Origin: Phyto melanocephala
Taxonomy: Eukaryota > Arthropoda > Insecta > Diptera > Rhinophoridae
Assembly (NCBI GenBank): GCA_941918925.1
Contig: OW799237.1
Location: 18,829,201-18,893,200 of the forward strand
Length of the DNA stretch: 64,000 nucleotides
Reading direction: 5' to 3'
Within the stretch, counting starts at the first letter, position 1. Every line of letters begins with the position of its first letter. This document shows, piece after piece, positions 44,765 to 55,750 of this stretch. The notes below the pieces were generated by a model. That model was not told the DNA's origin. It was given only the letters and a program-made list of their open reading frames with translations, and ran no database searches. The position numbers were made by a program, and so were the translations under genes.

Positions 44765-47477
44765 AAAAATAAAACAACGTATACAACACTTCCGTAACCC
44801 ACCGTTGCCACATGCAAGTGCAAGTGAAAAAAAAACAAATACACTAACACTTTTTTACTAACACAACCACACTTTGGCAACCTGCGACTCAGTTTGCGAA
44901 GAAATTTTTAAGCCATAAATTTTTAAATTATAAATATACATTTAAAATGTAAGTCTTAATATAAATATCAATTTTTAATAAAAAAAAATTATATTAAAAA
45001 GTTATATGTCTATAGGTAACGTTCAATAGTGGCTATTGACAACACTTAATTACCAATTGAAGCAGCGCTATTTGTTTTAATTTTGTTTGAAGTTTATTTG
45101 TTGACGACATTTTAAAAATGAACTTTCACTATGCTGTGTAGCCACTCAAAAAATTTTTTGTGATTTTTGGCATTTCTCCTGATTTTCGTTAGTAATACGT
45201 ATACACTACTTGCAAGTAAATACTTGCTTGTGGCAACGTAGGGTAAAAGTACTATCGCTGGGTCTCCACGTGGCAATTTTCATTGCTAAGCATAAGCAAA
45301 AACGTCGGCAGAATAACGGCACTTTATTGCTAAGGTATGTTTATTTTCACTAGGTGGAGAACACGACACAAATAATTTATTTTTATAATTTAATATTTTT
45401 GTTTTAACTTTTATGAGTTTTTTTGAAATACCTCATTCTTAATTATTATCAGATAAAATTATTTTAATTTTCCTTTGTTTCTGCAAAGAAAAACATAAAA
45501 TTCAAAGAAAATTAAACGATTTTGACAGCTAATTGCGGCAATAATTGCTCAAGCAATCAGCAGAGCAATGATTGCGCAATAAATTGCTACATATGGCAAT
45601 TTGCGGTCTACACCTTGCAAGAAAATAAAGCATATAAACTTTAATAATAAAATTAGTCATTTATTGCTTCAATTATTTTAAACTTTAGTGTCAAACTAAT
45701 AGTAGTTTAGAATATAAAAATTTTGTTTATCAGATTATTATAAATAAAACAAATGTTTTAAAGTAAATCAAAATTTTATGAAAATGTTGTGTATGAAGGA
45801 AATATGACTTTTATAAACACATTCGATTATATCATAATTTATATTACAATTTTTTATACCTAGATTCCCTGCTGCTTTTGTTTTAATTTATCTTTAAACT
45901 GTTTGTTCTTTTCAACACTCTTGTTTGATAAATTACATTACATGCTTCACAGCAAATCACATCGTTAATACTTGAATTAACATGATTTTTTTTAACAACA
46001 CCATAACGTTGAATTTTATCACTTTAAACCATAATAATACAAGCTAAAAAAAAAGATAAATACAAATTTCAATTTGATACACCTTTCACAACCACTGTTA
46101 ATTTAATTAAATATTTATCAAGCCAAGTGTAACGTAATAATCTTATATACCCAATATAGTCCAATTCCTGTGACTTTCTGACTTGTTATAGCTGCATATG
46201 TCCATCCGTCATTCATCTGAATTGTTCATAGTTTGTACACAGTTTGGCATTGAAAATCTGAAAAATGAATTAAATAGAAGAGTTTTTGGAAAAAAGATAA
46301 AAATAAGCTACATATGTATGTACTTAGTATTGTTCTTTATTACATAAGTATATAGCACGTATAAGCGATTAAACACATATCATGCGTATGCATTAATGTT
46401 GTGAAGACTTATTGTTTACTAAAATAAAACACTGGCCAAATGCAAACAATATAGATATGTATATGAATGTATATGTATATACATACATATGTATTTTTTT
46501 TTTGTTTAATGATTTTACAAAATGCTAAAATGGCTTTACAATTTTTCAATGGCCAATAAAAATATTTTTTAGGCAGTAACAATAGGAATAATAATATGAT
46601 AACACAATATATACTGATGATGAAAATTTGAAAAATAAAGCAAGTTTGTGTTGTTGTTGTACCTTCCTTTATTTTTTATATATTGACAAGTAACATACAC
46701 ACTGCTATTCATAGATGTGTATATTTGAACTGTCACTGAACCAAATCCTTTCAAATCTAGAGGGGTTACTTTTGTTTTGCATTGATTGCCCTTTTTAAAA
46801 AAAAACTTAGTATTTTGCAGGGGTATCATTTTATCTTTCTACTTTTATTATAGCAGGAATATTAAATGTATGTAAAGAATATGTAAAAACCTCTTTAACT
46901 GATAATTTAAATACATATTTATCTTTTATAGGTACCTAATATTTAATTTTTTATCTTTTGTTTATTCTTTGTCAAACAAGCCAAATTCACACCTTATATA
47001 TTTGAAATCTCATTTTACGCTGTCTTGCACACCTTTTAGAAAAACTCTGAACTCCCTTTCAAATATGCGTAAGTTTTTCTTCGTTTCTTTTAGATGGAAA
47101 GGAAGGTGTCCTATTTCGTGTATATTTTTTATTTTTTGTATTCTTAGCAATAACATTTTGAAATCGTCACTAAAACCAGATAAAATTAAGAGGTATTAAA
47201 AGTTCATATATTCCTGTTAAAAAACAAATTAAAAATAAACAATTCATTCAGTTATGTTTCAAGCTTTTGAAGTGTGAGTTCAACAGTGCTGAACTCAAAA
47301 CAGGTAGCAAAAAAATAAGTATGAAAAAATGCAACAGTTTTGATTAAATTTAAAAATTTTAAAACTTTTAGAAAGTCTACACACAAAGGGTTACAAAGAA
47401 GCCTTCATCAGAAGGCCTTTTTAAGTCCCGTTTTTTTAATAGTTGCATTTACTTTTGTAAGTGGAATGTGTACATAT
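44765..47477. other. AT-rich DNA, possible decayed MITE at 45263-45625
   Basis: GGGTCTCCACGTGGCAATTT at 45270 and GGCAATTTGCGGTCTACACC at 45595 are imperfect inverted copies with GCAAT-rich words inside, suggesting an old element of about 350 bp. Near 46140-46270 a TATATACCC...GTCCATCCGTC stretch is a possible mini-me-like remnant. The exact hairpin TGAGTTCA...TGAACTCA lies at 47275-47297. No host exon recognised. Confidence 0.35.
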
Positions 47478-47720
47478 CTGTGGCTTGGAGCTAAAAGGGC
47501 CAATGTCAAAATATTTACTTTTGAGAAAATTGGAATTGATCTTTAACTTTTATAGATGCTTTTATAGTGACATTGGCCAGCATTTTATTTATGAAGCTGT
47601 TTTGGGTTAAGTATGACTTTAGCTGTTTTACCATAATGGAATAGAGCAAGAAATCCAATCTAATGCAATGATTAACTCAAAAGAGCAAAGTGACATGGCC
47701 CTTTTAGCTCCTAGCCACAG
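47478..47720. mobile_element. 243-bp MITE, CTGTGGC ends
   Basis: Left end CTGTGGCTTGGAGCTAAAAG and right end CTTTTAGCTCCTAGCCACAG are inverted copies with one mismatch over about 25 bp; GGGCC-A-ATGTCA against TGACATGGCCC extends the match with one extra base. The 6-bp word ACATAT occurs on both sides (47472-47477 and 47721-47726), though in this A/T-rich context it could be chance. Confidence 0.7.
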
Positions 47721-48779
47721 ACATATATGTATGTATGTATTCATTTGCACTTAAATGCATATGTACCGCTAATTTTGGTTTAACACTAGAGAGTCCATTA
47801 AAAACACTAGTATGCAGTGTAAATAACTATGTAAATTATAATGGCAAAGAGGTTATTTACAGTTTATTTACCCAATAGATAATATAATAACATACACAAA
47901 AGACCCAAAGGTGGATGAAAGTGTTTTCAAAAGCTTTAAGTAATATTATTTTACTTCCGATAACCCTGCAGACAAAGTCATTAGTATGGTCAGATAGTTC
48001 CTGAAAAAATTTAATTTTTTAATTTAATTTTTAATGTCTTTGCCGAGATTTAAACCAGGTTATAGGACCAAGCTTATTATATTCAATTTATGTTTGAAAA
48101 ACAGAGTACTCTTCAATTTTGCGATGGTGAGTTTGTTTATTTTTAGTCAATGCGAGTGAGATCTACTAACTAATTGCCCAGCATAATGTTGCATTAATTT
48201 TTAAGCACATAATTTATGAAAAATTTTTGCACATTTAGGAAGTCATTCAGAATGAATGCATTTACACAATTGATTTAGAAGTCTTGAAAATGTAATTCGC
48301 TTTGCTCTACTTCTCATTTTTTTTTTTTTTGCTGGGTATAGGTATGTCTAGAACAAAACATCAGTATTTAAAAGTTTAGCTAGAAGGTAGTACCTTCATA
48401 TAAATTATTTTCGAAGAAGATTTTGCAGTTTAATGACAAGTGTTCGTGTTTCAATATAATTTCTTTATTTGTTTTAAATAAGGTTTGTTATAAATCGGAA
48501 AACAATTGACAATATATTTGTTACCATTCTGAGGGATTTTGAAAAAATACCTACATTTTATATAAAAGTTAACATAAATCTCACTACTTCTTCAAAGTAT
48601 ATTTGTACATATTATATTTATAAAAAAATTCTAATACGGAAATCATGTAAATGAAGCTAATAAAAAACCTCACAAATTCTAATGTTCATTCATATATAAT
48701 AATTTAAAGTTAACTGAGTATATTTTACACAAATATATTTATACAGTACTTTTAAAGCAACTAAGAGTTAGCAGCCCTG
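47721..48779. other. AT-rich DNA upstream of CSN7
   Basis: GTAT microsatellite at about 47729-47740. No upstream gene was recognised. Distal control elements cannot be judged from sequence alone. Confidence 0.4.
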
Positions 48780-48985
48780 TTTTTGATTTGTTTGACATTT
48801 GCGCATGTACAAAAACAAACAGCTGATAGTCGTAAAATATAAATAAAGTTTTTATATTTACTTTTTATAAATTCTAGTGCGTTTTTCATTGTTTGCCGGT
48901 AGTGAACTATAATAAAAAATAACTATAATAAACTAAAAATAATAATAATTCTGTCTTTAAAGTGTATATAAAGTGATAGTTCAAC
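48780..48985 (+). promoter_or_regulatory. Presumed CSN7 promoter and 5' leader
   Basis: The stretch immediately upstream of the CSN7 start contains AACAAACAGCTGATAG (48818 on, E-box CAGCTG) and an A/T-rich leader. The start context TCAACATG fits the usual fly preference for A or C residues before ATG. No convincing TATA box or initiator could be placed. The transcription start is unknown and a leader intron cannot be excluded. Confidence 0.4.
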
Positions 48986-49504
48986 ATGACCCAAGGTATT
49001 TTAATGTCCAGCGAGGAGTCGGTGCCTTCTACAAATAACGATTTAGCCCACAAGCAATTGCAACAATTTTGCTTGCTGGCCAAGACTGCTCATGGTGCTG
49101 CCATTTTGGAGTTAATAAAACAAGTGTTGGAGGCTCCAGGTGTCTATGTTTTTGGCGAACTTTTAGTTATGCCAAACATACAGGAGGTGGGTTTAATTGT
49201 TCTATTTTACAGGTGAAACAAGTTTTTATATTTAGTTTGTTATATTTTTAGCTTAAAACTGGCGACCATGTTAAATACTTTAATACCTTAAATTTATTTG
49301 CTTATGGAACTTACAAGCAATATCGCCAACAGCCTCAAGACTTTTTAGATTTAACTTTGGCCATGCAAAAGAAACTGCAACATTTAACTATTGTTTCGTT
49401 GGCCATCCAAAATAAGTGCATTCCCTATGATGTGCTATTGGAAGAGTTGGAAATTAACAATGTACGCCATCTGGAAGATGTTATTATAGAGGCGATTTAT
49501 GCAG
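48986..49504 (+). CDS. CSN7: COP9 signalosome subunit 7, first two coding exons (partial gene)
   Basis: CSN7 is a PCI-domain subunit of the COP9 signalosome, the complex that removes Nedd8 from cullins and so tunes cullin-RING ubiquitin ligases. Exon 1 (48986-49186, 67 codons) begins [19 protein letters not shown] and continues [21 protein letters not shown] 65-bp intron (GTGGGT...TTTTAG, 49187-49251) interrupts between codons. Exon 2 (49252-49504) encodes [36 protein letters not shown] and [16 protein letters not shown], the start of the PCI region. It ends one base into a codon at a consensus donor GTGAGT. An alternative acceptor at 49212 would lead to a stop. Together they give about 151 residues; insect CSN7 proteins are about 270-280, so the C-terminal half lies elsewhere. 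No later exon was found before 64000. Confidence 0.92.
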
Positions 49505-51287
49505 GTGAGTGAAAAAGACTTTTTATTTTTAATTGCTCATAAATTCATATTTCTATAGAAATTTTATTAAATTCTTGAGGTTTTTAGTTTAAAAAAATAA
49601 TGTATGTGTCATTCTCTATATGTAGGTATATGGAAGCTCTTAAATGTGATATATTTTGTAACACACTTCTGAATATTTTACTTCTCACATAATTTTTAAT
49701 ATCTCTATTCAATACTATTGAAACACCGCGACAGTTCTTTTTAGGTCTTTGTTTTTCTTTACGTAAATCGTTACGATAAACTAAATAGTAAAGACCTAAT
49801 ACATACAATACAAACATAATACATAATACAAACGTTGATCATTGAAAAATTTCAATATGGAAAAGATACCAGCTTGTTAGTTAGCACACGGTTCTTATTA
49901 TGCATAACGCCGATAGTTTTTAATATAGGTATTTTTAATAAAAAAAACTGACGTTTGTATTTGAAGAAACAGACAATTAGCTTTTTATTAACAATTACTA
50001 CAAAACAATTGCAAAAAAGGAATACTTTCTCCTTATCTGTACTTTAAACAAAGTTGTAGAAAAATTGTAAATTTTGGGCACTGTAAATTTTGGCAACGTG
50101 TAAATTTTGGGCATTCGAAACTTTTTAATAACTGACTTACTTAATACAAAACTTCGCGAATTCGTTTGAAAACTGTGACTAAGGATAGCCTGTTTTTTAA
50201 TCTAGGTTGTTGTCCGTATGTGTGCCAAATTTTGTTTAGTTCCGTCCAGCCGTTTTCGGGTGATTGAGTAACAAACCTACAAACATTCGCATATATTATA
50301 TTAGTAGGATAACATTCTCTCTATTTGTTTTTATTTATCTCTTAACAATTTATTGCTGGTTTATTCTGTAACGCTTTTTATTTGTAAGTAAATCATTGTT
50401 TTCTTAATCTTTTATTTTTTTGTTATTTTATTTATTTTCAATGCATTCCTCGTATGCAGCTTGCAAATAAAATTCCTATTTTTTTATTCCATCCATTAAT
50501 GCTTCCAATACTGTTTTTATTTTTATACAATATAAAATAATAGCTAGACTATCTTGCTTACTGTTTTACCCTTGATGTTTTTCCTTGGAATTGTATTTTT
50601 TATTCGTTGATAATTGTTCAAATATTGAACACCAAATTGAGAGAACCAGGATACGAATTTTAATAAAGTTGTCGTTTTTTAATTGGGAAATATTGTTTTT
50701 TTATCTATTACAATTTGGCAGTCAGCCATATTTGTATGTGTGTAGGGAGAAGAGGATGTGTTTATAATTTGCCAGGAAAAACGTTCAAAATACACCTAGA
50801 TAGAATACGGCCATGACTTGTTAAAATTTAATAACTTTTTCAGTATATTTTTTTTAATTTGTTTATAAAAATTTATCAGATTTCACAAATTTGTTTATCT
50901 TTTCATATAGAAAAGTACTAAGATCTTTTAATTTAATTAAAATAAACTTTTTTTACCCAGTATGTGTTGTCTTCTTAATACTTAAAACTAAATCTAATTT
51001 TAATAAAATTAGTTCTCAGAAATATATAGAAACTACTGAAGAATAAAACATGTGTACACATGTATGGTCATATCTTTACAGACAAAGGCTGCACATACAT
51101 ATGTAGGTACGTTTATATTTTGTAAAATAAAAGTATTCGTATAAACAAGCAAACAATAGAAACGTGAGTATGAGTAGTATTTTATAGCATCAAACATATG
51201 TATTTGTATGTTGTGTCTTTCATGGTATTCTTCTATGATATGCATCCATACATATGTTCATAAAAAAATATAATTTTAAGCTTAATG
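49505..51287. other. Presumed CSN7 intron 2, first part
   Basis: Non-coding A/T-rich sequence starting with the donor GTGAGTG. It contains repetitive TAAATTTTGGGCA words near 50067-50115 and the TTAGTAGGAT repeat listed separately. No exon with a plausible continuation of CSN7. Confidence 0.5.
50150..50310 (+). repeat. Dispersed TTAGTAGGAT repeat, short copy
   Basis: AAATTTTGTTTAGTTCCGTC, then GTTTTCGGGTGATTGAGTAA, CAAACCTACAAACATTCGC and a terminal TATTAGTAGGAT. It is the uninterrupted form of the sequence into which the SINE at 6220-6452 inserted. Confidence 0.7.
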
Positions 51288-51555
51288 AATAAGCAAACAA
51301 ACAGAATTGCTAAATTTGGTATGAAAAGCTGCTAAAGGCAGATCAAACACTGCCAATGCATCCTGAAAGATGTATTCTTTGGTGCGGTTTATGCGTCGGT
51401 GGCATCATTGGACCTTACTTTTTCAAGAACGATGAAAATCGCAACGTTACAGTCAATATGTCAAGGTACCGCGCGATGATTACCGATTTTTTAGCTCAAA
51501 GGGGAAATATTGGACTTGGTTGACATGTGGTTTCGACGATGCCACACGACATGCG
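51288..51555 (+). pseudogene. Tc3-like transposase fragment
   Basis: Across one frame change the plus strand reads NRIAKFG (from the VNKQNCRIW block), then ADQTLPMHPERCILWCGL, VGGIIGPYFFKNDENRNVTV and SRYRAMITDFLA. A damaged 'D.W.R' stretch follows where WFQQDGA should be. This is the segment between the first and second catalytic Asp. It is close in wording to the proteins encoded at 4226-4942 and 60496-61194 but is cut on both sides. Confidence 0.75.
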
Positions 51556-52045
51556 TAACCAATTACTTTTTTTATTAAAGAGTTATTGATAATGGTTTTA
51601 ATTTACAGAAAAGTTTTTAATAACATTACTTTTCTATAGAAAAGTTATCGATAACTATTTTTCTTTGTAGAACTTTAATTCCCTAATTATGCCTTTACTC
51701 TTCGTTGGAAAACTTACCGATAACTTTACTCTTCCATAGAAAAAATTATCGATAATTTCACTTTCTATAGAAAACTAAACTTCAATTTTCTGTAAAATAT
51801 TTATCGATAACTAATATTTTCTATAGAAAAGTTATCGATATATTTCATTTTCTATAGAAAAAAAAATGAAAAAAGAAAAGCTATCGAAAATTTTAATTTT
51901 CTATAGAAAACCTATCGACAATTTCAATTTGTTGTAGAAAAGTTATGATCTTTTAAATTTGTTATAGACAAGTTATCCATAATTAAATGAAAAAGTTAAA
52001 AGTTATCCATAAATATATTTCTTCTGCAAAAAAGTTGTCAATAAA
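51556..52045. repeat. Diverged minisatellite of TATCGAT / CTATAGAAAA units
   Basis: About a dozen units of roughly 35-45 bp, each built from TTTTCTATAGAAAAGTTATC followed by GATAACTTT or similar. TTATCGATAA-like palindromes recur (51646, 51745, 51811, 51832 and diverged forms on either side). Unit identity is moderate, so the array is old. It abuts the transposase fragment ending near 51555. Confidence 0.75.
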
Positions 52046-52141
52046 AACACACCTCCAATATTACTTTCCTATGTATTACTATTGTTATATTTTTTAATGT
52101 ACGTTTTATCAGCATTGATATTTTGTAGCTTTGCGGGTATT

Positions 52142-52246
52142 TTTTATACTCTTTTGTGGTCTCATTACGTTTTTTGATGATACGGTCTTTTTTTATAACT
52201 CTTTTGTGGTCTCATTACGTTTTTTGATGATACTGTCTTTTTGACG
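52142..52246 (+). repeat. 50-bp tandem duplication
   Basis: CTTTTGTGGTCTCATTACGT followed by TTTTTGATGATAC occurs at 52151 and again exactly 50 bp later at 52201, with a few differences (ACGGTC against ACTGTC). Two units only. Confidence 0.85.
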
Positions 52247-54786
52247 TTTTTACCATTTCTTGTAGCTCTGTTTGTCCCTTTTGGTTTCAACTACGTGATT
52301 TAGATTTAAGCAATTAGAGCACTTAGTGGCACTTAAAAAATATATACTATTTTGTATCTGACTGATTAATTTATGTATTCTTTTATTTTTAAATTCTGTT
52401 ACTTATAGTGGAAACCCCTATATTTGAATTTCTATTTTTTCTCTTAATTTTTTCATTTAATATTTGTAAAATGTCTCTAAAACAAACTACATGTTAGTGA
52501 ATGAATATTCATGTTTAAGTTTTTTTTTCTTGAATTCGTGTATTAAGCAAGCTATACCTTCTTTACCTTAAATTTCCTTTGTTTTTATTATAGTAGAGTT
52601 TTTACAATATTGCAAGTTTTTTTCTAGAAACAAAAATTTTATGTAGTGTAGTTTTTCCACATGTCAGAACAGCTAGTTGTTTTTCTTTTCTGGCATTTGT
52701 TATAAACATTTTGCTTAAAAATTCTTATTAATGCATTAATTATGTATAACAAATGTTCTAAATACAAGGATGTTTTTCTAAAGGTTTTAAGAAAACGGAG
52801 CAGCTGCAAAGCTTATTTTTTAAATTTAATTTTTTACAATTTTATCTTTTTTCTTTGAGTTTTTTTCTGTTGCAATTAAATTTTAAAAAGTTGCAAGAAA
52901 TCTAGTTCATTCATTATGTTATATTAAAATTTTGTTAATTGTATTAATTAAAATAAATACTGTTGGTTGTAACTATTCATCAGCCCCTAAGCATGTGACA
53001 GCATGCGACTGTACGTTTGTTTTGTTATAAAGACAATTTTTTTTCATGATCTAACAATCAGTAACAATCATATATCTTTTCTATACTCAGTTTATGTTAA
53101 GCATAATAAGGATTTTTTTTTCAATTTTAAGTAATTACGACCAGTACGACATGATGATGATTTTATTATTTCTCTTACTTTTTAATTTAAAACAAAATTA
53201 AATTCCTAAAACTATGCTACAAAAGATATAGATTTGATTTAGTTATTTCCTTTATGGCAACTGCAAATTAACAAGCCATCACTGTGTCTATCATCTGGTT
53301 GTTTCTAAACTTTACTCTGTAGTGTTATGGCTACAACTTATCCCGTCAAATAAAGTAAAGTAGAAAAAAAAAAAAAATAATAAAAACCGTTTTTATTTTT
53401 TTTTTATATTCATCTACAGTTGTTTGAGTGCCACACTTTACTCGCTTTTTTTAATTTTTGGTAAAGTTTACTTTTAGGGTTTGTTAAAAAAATTGCGTAT
53501 GTATGAGTATGTAGTTTGGTCAATGCTTTCATTCTTCTTTTGATGGTGAAATTTAATAGCATACAAACAAATTAAGCTTTATTGGATTTAACCCATTTAG
53601 GCAACAATTTTATTTCAACGATATCATTTTTTTTCAATTTTTAATTTTCTAAACGATGAATTTCTATAGGAAATTTTTAGCTTTTAAGTTTTTGCTTTGC
53701 TACAGAGATTTAAAAAAAAAAACTCTGTTATTAAAAAATAATTCCTCTAATGGATTAACACAACATGTAATTTTGCTTTTAAAGGTTGACATTTTAAATG
53801 TAACGCTTACCTTTTAGTAATGTTTGAGACAACAATACGTTATTTTAGTGTTTTTCTGATTGTCTGAAATTAAATACCATGAATGAACCTTCATGACTGA
53901 CTGACACACTGACTTTTAGCCTTGTTTGTTTGATGAAAGCGTTCAAAGGTTAGACTAAGTTTGTTTTATTGAATAGGGAATTTTTTGAAATTTTTTTCTT
54001 TACACATTTTTTATGCCGTTATTTTGCTATCTACGTTGTGTGCGGTCTCTAACAAATATACCATTGTATGACTTTTGTAGTGTTCCTCTGGGTGCTAAAT
54101 GAAAATATTTATCATTGTTTTTTTTCGAAGTTTGTTTTGACTGTTTTAAAACTAGACAATTTTTTCCAGTGCTTTTTGCTCTTTTTGTTGTTGTTGTTGT
54201 TGTTGGTTTTTGTAATACCTATAGTATAGTTGTTAGGTTACAATTAAATGCTTATTAATTTAAATTGAATGTGATTTTTTTTGAGTAAAACTAATTTTAT
54301 TTTTTTCATGTTTAAAAATGTTTTGTAAATGTTAAATGTCATTGTTTCTTTCATTAAATGAATATGTAAGAATCAAGAATTTTCAAAAGAGAAAAAGAAA
54401 TGAGAACAAGATTAGCATTAATTTTGTTTTCATTTTTATATAATTTCGTAAAAGTAAAAGTCAATTATATTTTAATTAGTTAATAAAATTAATTAAATTT
54501 AAAATTCAAGGCATTTGCATTTCGTTAAGTATTTTCTGGAAAGTGTCTTATTTATTTTGTTAATGTACCTAAAAGTAGGCAATGTTTTTTTTACTTTTTA
54601 TAAAGTTAATTAAATTTTTTAGCATAGAAAATCTCTTAATGAAAAAGTTTTTTTTGGTAAGTAGTGTTTCAAGTTTAAAGAAACGCTAATCAGCTGAATT
54701 TTATAAAGGCTACAGATATTGTTAAGGAAAAATTTAAACTTGTGAAAGTAAAACAATTTTCAATTAAAATCTTTTTTCCATTCCAG
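52247..54786. other. AT-rich intronic DNA
   Basis: T-rich sequence with a (TTG)n run at about 54187-54206 and a poly-A run at 53364-53376. No exon recognised. Confidence 0.45.
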
Positions 54787-55045
54787 TGGGAATTTAGGTT
54801 GTTAGCATTTGGTCAAAAATCCTTAGAACTATCTCGTTTGTGTGAAGCTGAGGTAAGTTTCGTCTAGCTAACGAAAGCTTGGTACCTTTCAAGAATAGTC
54901 TTTCTAACCAGCGTTCTTTCGCTAAGAAGTTTTTAGAATTACGAAGGAACTTCCAGTCAGTTAAGAGAGAGATGATCCAGAAAATGTTTATTTATCTCGC
55001 TGAAGTTACAGGTTTTCTGTATTGTTCAAAAAGAATTCCGATATA
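54787..55045 (+). other. Exon-like stretch and possible decayed coding remnant, unassigned
   Basis: CATTCCAG at 54780-54787 looks like a splice acceptor and GAG|GTAAGT at 54853 like a donor. Between them 66 bases are open in one frame (WEFRLLAFGQKSLELSRLCE...). In another frame a second open run starts KFRLANESLVPFKNSLSNQR and continues for about 60 codons to a stop near 55043. The two runs together read like one frameshifted old coding sequence, not chance A/T. I do not recognise the protein, and neither run continues the CSN7 frame. Confidence 0.3.
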
Positions 55046-55239
55046 ACGTAATTTGTTATACAATTTGATTTCTTAAATACACAACGGAAGAAATAGAATC
55101 TATTTTATTTTTAGATCGTATTTCCTTATCGTCGCAGTTCTAGTAAATTCAGTTATGTGTTTTTACCAAGTTTTCAGGAGAGCAAAACAAAATTTTATTT
55201 TGTTGCTTCATAGTATTAAACTAACACATATCGACTCTT

Positions 55240-55437
55240 GTGGTTAGATTTACGACCAAAAAAGGTTCAATTTTTTTTAAATTGTCACATAACCAATTAC
55301 GTCCGAACAGCGACGTTATGCCCTTATTTAAAGAGATTAATTTGCTTAACAATGTTACCACATTCTCTTTTATATCTTTGCAAACTAACCAATATGGTTT
55401 TGTTGTTTTAGCGCAATATAAATTAAAAACAAAATAA
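55240..55437 (+). other. Unassigned open frame, possible pseudogene fragment
   Basis: A 65-codon frame with balanced composition (SHNQLRPNSDVMPLFKEINL; LQTNQYGFVVLAQYKLKTK) and no homopolymer bias. It lies 200 bp beyond the exon-like remnant at 54787 and may belong to the same decayed gene or element. No family recognised. Confidence 0.25.
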
Positions 55438-55633
55438 AATTTAACGATAAATTTAGAGGAGTTAATATTACCGTCATCGTTTAATTATGGGCAGTATTAT
55501 TACGGCTGGCTTTTGCAAAGTCATACCGTTTAATTATTCAGAGTTGCTATGGAATCCAATTGCTGTCGGAATTTAATTTGAAAAGGAAAAAAAAATTAGC
55601 GTCACAAAGTCCGATATTTCAGTTTTATGTTCT

Positions 55634-55750
55634 AATTACGGCATTCGAATGTGATCGAAATTCTAAAATTCTTATTAGAATCGCTTCACCTAAAGCACAG
55701 CGAACTCGATCGTTCGAGTAAATTTTCGATCATGATCGAATGCCGTAATT
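55634..55750. mobile_element. 117-bp foldback MITE
   Basis: Perfect 15-bp arms AATTACGGCATTCGA (55634-55648) and TCGAATGCCGTAATT (55736-55750), extended by similar GATCGAAA words further in. Further ATCGAT/TTCGA words fill the middle. No target duplication could be fixed. Confidence 0.65.

Noticed and set aside
44515..44772. 85-codon plus-strand open frame
   Set aside because: It lies inside the TTA-flanked MITE and no similarity was recognised.
49209..49212. Alternative CSN7 exon 2 acceptor (TTACAG)
   Set aside because: Using it would read into a stop codon before the conserved exon 2 sequence; the acceptor at 49251 keeps the frame.
54787..54852. CSN7 exon 3
   Set aside because: Joining it to exon 2 in the required phase gives a stop after three codons, and its open frame does not resemble the CSN7 PCI or C-terminal region.
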